From positions 10,985,001 to 11,049,000 of the forward strand of contig NC_092671.1 of the NCBI RefSeq assembly GCF_964355755.1: a stretch of DNA of 64,000 nucleotides, given 5' to 3'. Of this stretch, positions 36,644-46,400 are shown one piece after another. This DNA comes from Antedon mediterranea. Its lineage: Eukaryota; Echinodermata; Crinoidea; Comatulida; Antedonidae. Made by a program: the position numbers and the translations under genes. Numbering within the stretch: position 1 is the stretch's first letter; each line of letters begins with the position of its first letter. A model generated the notes under the pieces. It saw nothing but the letters and a program-made list of their open reading frames with translations. It was not told where the DNA came from and did no database searches.

Positions 36644-36880
36644 AAAGTGCAATAAGTTATTACAAAGTGCGACAGGTTATTACAAAGTGCGACAGGTCTG
36701 TACAAAGTGCGACAGGTCTGTACAAAGTGCGACAGCAGTTATTACAAAGTGTAACAGCTTTCGTTATTACAAAGTACGACAAGCAGTTATTACAAAGCGC
36801 GACAGCTCGATAATTACAAAGTGCGACAGCAGTTATTACAAAGTGCGACAGGTTATTACAAAGTGCAGCAGCACAAACGT
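36644..36880 (+). repeat. Minisatellite, TTACAAAGTGCGACAG motif (right part)
   Basis: Continuation of the array at 32416-32692, in the same orientation although the element between them is a palindrome. Ten or so motif copies with variants (GTAACAG, GTACGACA, GTGCAGCA). Ends near 36880 at CACAAACGTTACCC. Confidence 0.88.
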
Positions 36881-37287
36881 TACCCTCTAGTAAAATATAA
36901 TTAGTCATAAACAAATATATGAACAACATAGTGTCTAAACAGATAACTATATGTGGTACTGTAATATGTAAATTATTTTGGTATCATGAATCATTAAAAA
37001 CTATTTTGAAGGGTCAAGAGGCAAATGCGGATAAGCTGCTAAATTCAGAAATTATATTGTAGCACAGTTTTCCTCGAGGAAAATATAATAAAAAATTTCG
37101 AATATAATAATTATGCCTTTTTGGCAGGCAATCACAGTACATCATTTCTAATTATTTCCTTTTCTTGAGAAACAGCATGAAGTATAAGAAATTAAATGAA
37201 GTTTTTCTGGACACCTGACAACTAGCTGGTATTATTTTTTTTTAAACAAATAAGACAACTATTTTGTTTTTTATTACAGCTTAATTC

Positions 37288-37489
37288 ATGTTGTCAGATA
37301 CAGATAACTACAGAATATCTATTCGTTTTCTTAAAGTGTTTGAATCACGACGGAAGACAGCTGATGTGAATATTTACAGTATTCAGGCTGGTGAAAAAAC
37401 AGAACTGATGAAGAGTAAGTTTAACACAGATACACCCAAGGACAACAAACAAGAAACAACAACGAAAAAACACGTTTCAGATATTGAAG
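37288..37489 (+). CDS. Chimeric first exon of copy 3
   Basis: The first part (TTCTTAAAGTGTTTGAATCACG to about 37370) matches the intron end and start of the M2 exon (compare 11700-11745), while the rest (from GGTGAAAAAACAGAA to the donor) matches the 3' end of the linker exon 2 (compare 10407-10503). The exon therefore joins the acceptor of one exon with the donor of another. Phase 1 is kept at the donor. An ATG at 37288 in the former intron part could serve as start; no SAM exon is found nearby. Confidence 0.7.
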
Positions 37490-40400
37490 GTATGATTAGA
37501 GAGTTAATTTTAACAACTCTCATAATAGTAAGTTTGTACCCATGTTATTCAAAAGAATCAAAGCAAGAATAGTCTTTTATATTACTTTAGTACTGTGGTC
37601 TTAACTATGTTTGTACCCATAGACGTTGAACTGTCGTACGACTTGCTAGGACACTTCAATTGCAATTTAGCTGAACAGTTTTTCAAACAGAAGCGATATG
37701 ATAAAATGGAAGAAGTATTGGTTAAAGTGGACAGGCAGACGAAATCAGCATTTGGTAGAGGAAGATTCGCCACGATGATATCACAGGGGTGTAATGATTT
37801 TGCTGAGTTACATGACTGCATTAACCATATGATGACAGACGTCAAAGTTTTGCATGAACTGGCATGTGCGCAGTTCCTTTCACTTGCAGAGTCTCACAGA
37901 GAGATATTGAAAGAGATGGACATGGAAACAGGATGCACTATATTTAATGACTGTGCTAACCACTTACATGCAATATTCATGGAGAATTCGCCTCTTGAGT
38001 ACGGTTCACTTGAATGGAAAAATGTGATTTCCAAAACAGAAGAACTGGAAAGGTTTTTTTCATCTCTTCCAATTCCAGCAAGAAATGTCTCAAAATCATA
38101 CATTCTGTTAATGTTGCAATTTATTTGCCGTATGTGGCTGCTTCGAAATCGAATTATTCCAGAGGATCAATATGGTCTGCTTTTAGTCGCTGCATTCGCT
38201 CTTCCACTGTGTGAATCTGAGCTTGTGGCGTCAAAATATTTTTGCGCTGTAAAGCATCACATGTACATGCACGCTGCAATAACCATCGGGTGTAATATCT
38301 CTAATCTGCGGCTACCAGTGAAAGATTGGTATGATGAATTCACTAGGTTCACACAAAGATCTGAGCTACTCTACGACGACGGTCTCAAACTGCAGAAGAA
38401 TATTCGATCTGAGGATGATACTAGACAATTGACCATTAAAACTCGTACGTATGCCTCCTATAAATTATATTACGTTATATATTCCTTAATCCATGGTGTA
38501 TATTGGAAATAATAAATAATTCCGATAATACGTATTCACTGTAGTGAATGTTTTAAGTGTGAAATTATAACCACAACACATTTGTTTACTATAGTCAAGA
38601 GGGATTCATCTCATTTTATTAATATCAAAATAGCAGCCAAAGTTTGAAATAGTGAATGAATTGATACATGATTACATGATACGTACAGATATAAAACAAT
38701 CACTAGTATTGTAGTTTAATAGTGGGTGTATAGAAAACTCAGATCTAGAAAACTCAGATCTCCGATATATCTGAGTTTTCTAGATCTAGAAAACTCAGAT
38801 ATCTGACTTTTCTAGATCTAGCAAACTCAGATAGCAAGATCTGAGTTTTCTAGTTCCAAAATGGAACTAGAAAACTAGAAAATATTATTTAACGATCGTT
38901 AAATTAAATTAAGTGCTATTGCACGCCATGTGTGACCAACAATCGTTCAATCAAATGACAGGAATTTATAATATAATGTGTATACGGTAGAGGATATTTT
39001 TTGGGTTAGGTTTATCAGGGTAGCTGGCCAGTCGGTATTCACCGCACATATGTAATTTTTGCATAATCTAGTACTTACGTTTGTTCTTAATTCTATTTCA
39101 TTGCCTGCATGGTCATTTATTTTCTATGTTTTAATTACCTGTTTTTTCTCTAAAGTGGTTGACTTAAGACTGAAAACAATCCAAGATAAATACACACCAG
39201 AGAAGACAACAGACGAGCAACTGATAGAGGCAAATCTGAACGCTATTTTGAATCATTGGAATGACAGCTTTGACAAATTCAGTCAAGGAAACACAGAGGA
39301 TCTTTCGGAAGTTGTAGCTGCCACCAAGCGACTACTGATAAACTGGAATAAGATTAGAAGTAATCTGGAAGTCTGGAATAATCTGCGTGTAAAGAAAGTT
39401 AAGGATGACGCATACACAGGTCAATAGCAAAGTGCAATTTACCATTAACAAGGCCAACAGCCATTAAGTCGCGTGCTACAATGCATAGTGATACCGGACC
39501 GACAGACAGACCGACAGACAGACAGACCGACCGACCGACATAGTGAACTATACTGACCGAAATAAACATGTTTAAAAATGTTGAGATGTTTAAAAACATT
39601 TATATTTTTTAAATTTACACGTGCGTAGCCTGTCACTTTTGACGTGCTCGTATAACGTAATTTCGAGTTGAAAAGTAAGTCAAGAAAACAGAAATCGGGC
39701 AAAACGAGTGCGCAAAAACATTTAACGCGCAGTGCGCGCGCAAAAATATGCGCGCAATCATGGCAATTTTGTAAACGCTTAAAATTGCCTGAAATGTACA
39801 CTTATTTCATCGAAAATAAATTTTGAAAATTTTAAGCGCGCGTACGCATGCGTTACATGCGCTACGCACGTAATTGTATTGCCATATGATGATTACATGC
39901 GCTACGCACGTAATTGTATTGCCATATGATGATTTATGCCCTGAAATTTATGAGTACCAAATTTTATTTAATTGTGATTCATGGTTGTGAAGATATGATT
40001 ACAAACGTGATTTCGTTAAATCGTGCGTAGACCACGTAATTTTTTATTGCGCACCGTGAAAACATAACCACATTGATTCCTGGCCATAAGGAATATACTG
40101 TGAAAAATTGACCTAGCTAGATTAAACTGATATCAAGATAAGGTCAGAAAGCGATAAAACGCATAGTGATACCGGACCGACAGACCGACAGACCGACAGA
40201 CAGACCGACCAACCGACCGACATAGTGAACTATAGAGTCGCTTCCACGCGACTAAAAATGTCATGACAATAATACAAAATAGACAAATAAGGCCTGGGGA
40301 ATTCATAATACAGTACCTCTCATTCAATTCAGTTTGATTTTATTCCTTTTGTTTTTCGGCGCCCAACTTTGTAATCTATATGACAAAATATAATAGCATA

Positions 40401-43400
40401 GTAGAACAATAATCATCTTTAGTAACTTTAACCTAAAATAGTAATAATGTGTCTTTCTTTTCTTTCTTTTGTTTACCCATTTTACAAAATAAATACCATG
40501 TTCGAACATACTATATCTATTTTTTTAATAGATAATAATAATGACAATTGACGTATTTTATGAGATTCATAATTTACAAAAATATCACTATCAAAATAAT
40601 TTATGTTAGGGATATATTCCTTTCTCAGTTTCTTATAAAAAGAACGAAAATGTCGTCCTCTTCCCGCACAGTAGGCCCTAATAACAAAACAAACACAATC
40701 TATTTTCACTAGTAATATTCAAATGACGGCCTCTTTCAATTAATAGATGGGCTTGGCATAAGGAATCTTGAGATTGTTGTTTAAAAGTTTAAAATTTAAA
40801 TGATATGTTAATGGAATGTTTAACATGCAAATACTTGTAATGAAATATCCCGAACCACATCTGTTTTACAGAAAGGGTATACCTTATTCCTAGAAAGAAA
40901 TTCACGGGCGAGTTCCACATACACCCAAATCCAAGCCAATCTAAAATGGATTTAATTTCAGATGTCCATCTTAATTCTTCCATTTTCAGTCCACATTCTT
41001 TGTTTTTTTGGTAGCATATTTAATTTAATACAGTCATTTAGGCCTATCATTTTAAGAAAATAATGACATTAATAGGAACCTTGTTGAACCGTGAAATGTG
41101 CAAACACTTTGCCCTCCGAATATGCAAACAACAGTTTTGACCAAGACATTTTGCACCATTTGGTTGATGAATTCCTTCCATTCCATGCGCTTCGCGTTCT
41201 GAAATCTCCAACGATCTAGCCAATTTATCAATATTATCCAAAGACATGTCCTCCTGTAGAGCTCGTCTGTGAACCTTTTTTTTTCGGCCGTCTTGAATTA
41301 TCTGATGCTTCATCTCTGCATCCATTGGATCCTGGTTATCTATACCATAGTTACTAATTAATCTGCGTAAACGAGAACGAATTGGTCCAGGTTTTCCCTT
41401 TCGTGTTGCACAGTATTTCGAAAATGCAAATTTCATACTCCGTATTCTTTTTGGGCAAGAAATAATCTTCAAACACCTTGACTTGTTTCATATACACGTC
41501 ATCATCTCCATCAGCAGTACTAATGTTTCATTCATGTCGAACACATTTCCACCTCCTCTATCTAAAAGTAAAGCTCTTTTTGCTCCGAGTTCATAATTTT
41601 CCAAGCCACCAGGCTATTTTTAAAACGGGCCAGTCATCTTTTCTATCGTGTGGCAAGTGTACTTGACTCGCCATATGTACGTCAAAGGGAGTTACATAAG
41701 CCAATAAACCAGGCTGCACCACCATAATTACGTATCCTCGTCGTCAATGTAATATATCGACATAAAACATTGTTACCGCCTGATGGAAATGATGACATGT
41801 ATAAGAAACAAGTCAAGGAACGACACATACAACGACGTGAAGGTACAAATAGACAATCAAGCTATAGTTATGTAACGTTTTGATTATGGTATAATATAAG
41901 GCAATGTATGTTTTATGTCTTATAAAGCCGTCAAACAAAATATGACTGGTAGGTCATATTCTCGAAGCAAACTTATTGCACCTGATCCTATTGTATCACG
42001 ACTTGTTGACGCGGCAGTGGATAAATATCTCAAAAGGGATTACGATCAGATGACTAAATATCTAGATAATGCTGAAGAGAAAGATGGATCATGTGATGTG
42101 CGATTGGCATTTGCTGGAAATATTTCTACAGAATTCCATCTTATTGTCACTTTCAGCAATAATATACCAGAGAAAAGTGGACTTGCGACTGTCGAGGAAA
42201 CTACTCAGAAATATTTGCTTTACTTGGCAAATGATCACCAGAATGTAATGAAAGATATGGAAGAAAACTCAAGTGACACTATGAAGACACTAACGGTTGG
42301 CCTGTTCACGCTGCCAAATGTCATGCCCGGTACACATTCGTGGATACAACTGGAACGAGATGCCAAACAGATGGTTCAGTATTTCGAAGGTTTAACCAAG
42401 AGTGGCCAATCGGTCACTAAATGCTACATACTGCTTTTCCTGACGGTCATACACAACTTTATCGCCACACGTAACAGACTTCGTAGAGGAGAACATTTTA
42501 GACTGCTACCTTTCATATTGCCTTGCAGAGTTATTTGCGAAAGCAAATTACTAGAGTCAATAGCGTGGATAAAAACCAAATTTGAAGTTCATGAGGTAGT
42601 AGTACTGACAACAGGTGCATCACTTGGAACTGGACAAATTCCATGTGAACCACGTTATCCATATTACTGGAAAATGTATGATGAACTAATAGAAAGAGGG
42701 AAACAGTGTGGGATTGAACTAACTGATGCTAACAAGCAGGAACACATGGACATTGTGCGGCAGGGTAAGAAAGTCATCATTATTTTTTTCGGTACCGGCA
42801 TACCGGGTTTCAAGGTTGTCATAGCCGGGAGTGGTATTGGGGTTAAGCTCCCTTTACCTAAAAAAATGCTCCCATACGGTGTGCGTCTCAAATAGCCTCT
42901 GACAACTAAAAGTCCAACTCCTGGCCTGCACGAATGGCTTAGTTCTTTCTTTAAGCCTGGCGAAACCTGCTTCCTACTGACAGGAGAAGGGACGAAGGCG
43001 AGCCACTGGCGCCTCAAAACCAGAAGCTTACTTGGACAGGTGGAGTTCATCAGCCGTGACAGGCAGTTCACCTAGGAGAAGGAAAACTCTGATTTTAAAC
43101 CTCCGCTGCCTTGCGGCTATATCCATCCTGGAAAAGGCTTCAGGAGTAAACCTCAAGGACAAATCCGGAGTGAAGCCCCTAAGGCGGTTTGGAACATTGA
43201 CTCAATCTCCTTCCGGCAGCTTCTGCAGCCAAACTGGTACCATACGTATTGCTCTGCTCTCCTATGGACTTTATCGGTAAAGGCCGAGAGGGGGATTCTG
43301 CTGACTGGGCATCGCAGGGTCCCCATATTTTTCTTCGCCCAGGCGTGCGCCCTGGAGAGGTCACTTCAGTGCTGTTGTAAGAAACGGCTAAAATCAACAC

Positions 43401-46400
43401 GGGAGACAGCAGTTTACGAGTGATAAGCCAAGACCAATTGGCGTAGGTCAAGGCGCTACGGGTTGTCTCCGTCGGTGGGAGGGACCATCGCAGTCCCACT
43501 GGTCAGCTATCGCCCGCCTCAAGCCGAGCAGCCCTCGGCCAGTAAGATGCTGACCCGCCACAGTCTGCCTGCTTCAATGGGTGCTTGGAGCTTAGGATTC
43601 TTCCGACAAGCGGACTGTAACTACTGCACCAGGCAAAAGATTAAAGAAAAGACTAAAGAATACTACCTTGCGATTTGCAAGCTGGAATGTCAGGACCATG
43701 TGTCCTGGCTTTTCAAACGACCCACGAACGACCAATGACTTAAGAAAGACAGCTATCATCAACCGTGAGCTCAAGAGGCTCAACATCGATATCGCTGCAT
43801 TACAGGAGACAAGACTCCCCTCGGATGGCAGTATAAGAGAAAGGGACTACACGTTCTTTTGGCAGGGGTTGGAACCTGACCAACCACGACTCCATGGAGT
43901 GGGGTTCGCTGTTAGAAACTCTCTTGTAGCATCAGTCGAACCACCATCCAAGGGCACCGCCCGAATCCTCTCACTCCGCCTATCAACATCTTCGGGCACA
44001 GTAAACATCTTGAGCATCTATGCACCAACTCTTTGCTCAACACCCGAGTCTAAAGATGAGTTTTATGAAGAGCTGGACTCTGCCATCAGAGGAATCTCAG
44101 ACACAGAACATCTGTATTTGCTTGGCGACTTCAACGCCCGTGTGGGATCTGACCATTATTCCTGGCCCAGGAGCATCGGACATTTTGGTGTAGGAAGACT
44201 AAATGAGAATGGCCAGAGGCTTCTGGAGCTCTGCAGTTATCATGACCTCTGCATTACCAACACATTCTTCTCCACCAAGCCTCAGCACAAAGTGTCCTGG
44301 CGACATCCAAGATCTCACCACTGGCATCAACTAGATCTCGTCATCACTCGAAGATCTTACTTAAACTACGTAAACATCACTCGCAGTTACCATAGTGCAG
44401 ACTGCGATACTGATCACTCTATGGTGCGCAGCACAGTGTGTCTCAAACCAAAGCAAATTCATCGCTTCAGGCACATAGGATGCCCACGCATCAACACAGC
44501 TAAGACCAATCTGCCAGACCTGTGCGCTCGTTTTGCCCAAACCATCGATAAAATGCTGAAAGACTGTCCAAAAGCCAACTCTGAAATGAGATGGGCTCAT
44601 ATTCGTGATGCCATCTATACCTCCGCCAAAGACATCTTCGGCGTGAAAGAGAGGAAAACCCCTGATTGGTTTGAATCAGGAATTTCTGCGATGGAGCCAG
44701 CTTTAGAGGCAAAGCGTGCAGCGCTAATTGACTACAAAAGAGACCCTTCAGAAAGAACACTAGAGGCTCTTCGTAAAGCTAGAAATAACTCTCAAAAGAT
44801 AGCTCGACAGTGTGCCAACCAATACTGGTTGAACCTCTGTCAAGATATTCAACTCTCTGCTGATCACGGCAACACTGGCGCCATGTACGCTGGTATAAAA
44901 AAGGCCTTTGGACCTAGTGCAACGAAGATCGCACCATTAAAGACCGCCTCTGGTACCATCATAACTGATCGTGGAAAGCAGATGGAGAGATGGGTAGAGC
45001 ATTACCAACAACTCTACTTGAGAGAAAACATTGTCACTGACTCAGCCATTGAGTGCATAGATTCTCTCCCCATAATGGAAGAGCTCGACAATCCACCTAC
45101 ACTGGCGGAACTAAGCAAGGCCATTGATATCTTGGCTTGCGGTAAAGCCCCAGGAAAGGACGGTATCCCACCAGAGGTCCTCAATGCTGGTAAACGCTCC
45201 ACATTATTACTACAAAACCTACACGAGCTTCTGCTACAATGCTGGGAAGAAGGCTCAGTACCCCAGGATATGCGTGACGCAAACATTGTTACACTGTATA
45301 AGAACAAAGGCGATCGCAGCGACTGCAACAACTATCGTGGAATATCCCTTCTTAGCATAGTGGGTAAAGTCTTCGCACGTGTTGTACTAACTAGATTACA
45401 ATCACTTGCAGAACGTGTCTATCCTGAAGCCCAGTGCGGCTTCAGAGCTGGAAGATCAACCATCGACATGATATTCTCAGTGAGACAACTGCAAGAAAAA
45501 TGCCGTGAGCAGAGGCAGCCCCTGTACATTGCCTTCATAGATCTAACGAAAGCCTTCGACCTTGTCAGTAGGAAAGGTCTCTTCTCCCTACTACAAAGGA
45601 TCGGATGTCCTCCAAAGCTTCTGGGGATAATCACCTCCTTTCACGAAGACATGCACAGCGTTGTGCAGTATGATGGCTCATCTTCAGATCCTTTTCCCAT
45701 CAAGAGTGGAGTAAAGCAGGGGTGCGTTCTCGCGCCTACACTCTTCGGCATATTCTTTTCCCTGTTACTATCATATGCCTTTCGTCAGTCAAATGAAGGA
45801 GTCTACCTACATACTCGAAGTGACGGAAATCTCTTCAACCTTGCCCGCTTTCGCGCAAAGACCAAGGTGCGACGTCTACTTATTAGAGAGTTGCTCTTCG
45901 CTGATGACGCTGCCATCACAGCCCACAGTGTAGAAGCACTCCAGCGCCTCATTGACTGCTTCTCACATGCATGCGAGGAGTTTGTCCTTACCATCAGCCT
46001 TAAGAAAACGAACGTTCTAAGTCAAGACGCAGCCAATGCTCCTCCTAAGATCAAAATCGGCGATTATACTCTTGAGGTGGTGGACAAGTTCATTTACCTT
46101 GGTTCCACTGTTTCCAGTAACCTCTCATTTGACGCCGAACTCAACATCAGGATTGGAAAAGCGACATCAGCCATGGCTCGCCTAACAGATAAGGTTTGGA
46201 AAAACCGCATGCTGACTATAAACACCAAGATGAAGATCTACCAGGCTTGTGTCCTAAGCACCCTATTGTACAGCAGTGAATCATGGTCTCTTTACACCCG
46301 CCAAGAGCGCAGATTGAGTTCATTTCATCTGCGCTGCCTGAGAAAGATACTCGGCATCAAATGGCAGGATCATGTCTCAAATAAAACCGTTCTAACTCGG

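Noticed and set aside
42664-43600. Several 80-135-codon frames on both strands in the 5' part of the LINE
   Set aside because: They overlap each other and the M3 exon end, and show no ORF1 features; likely GC-rich 5' UTR noise.
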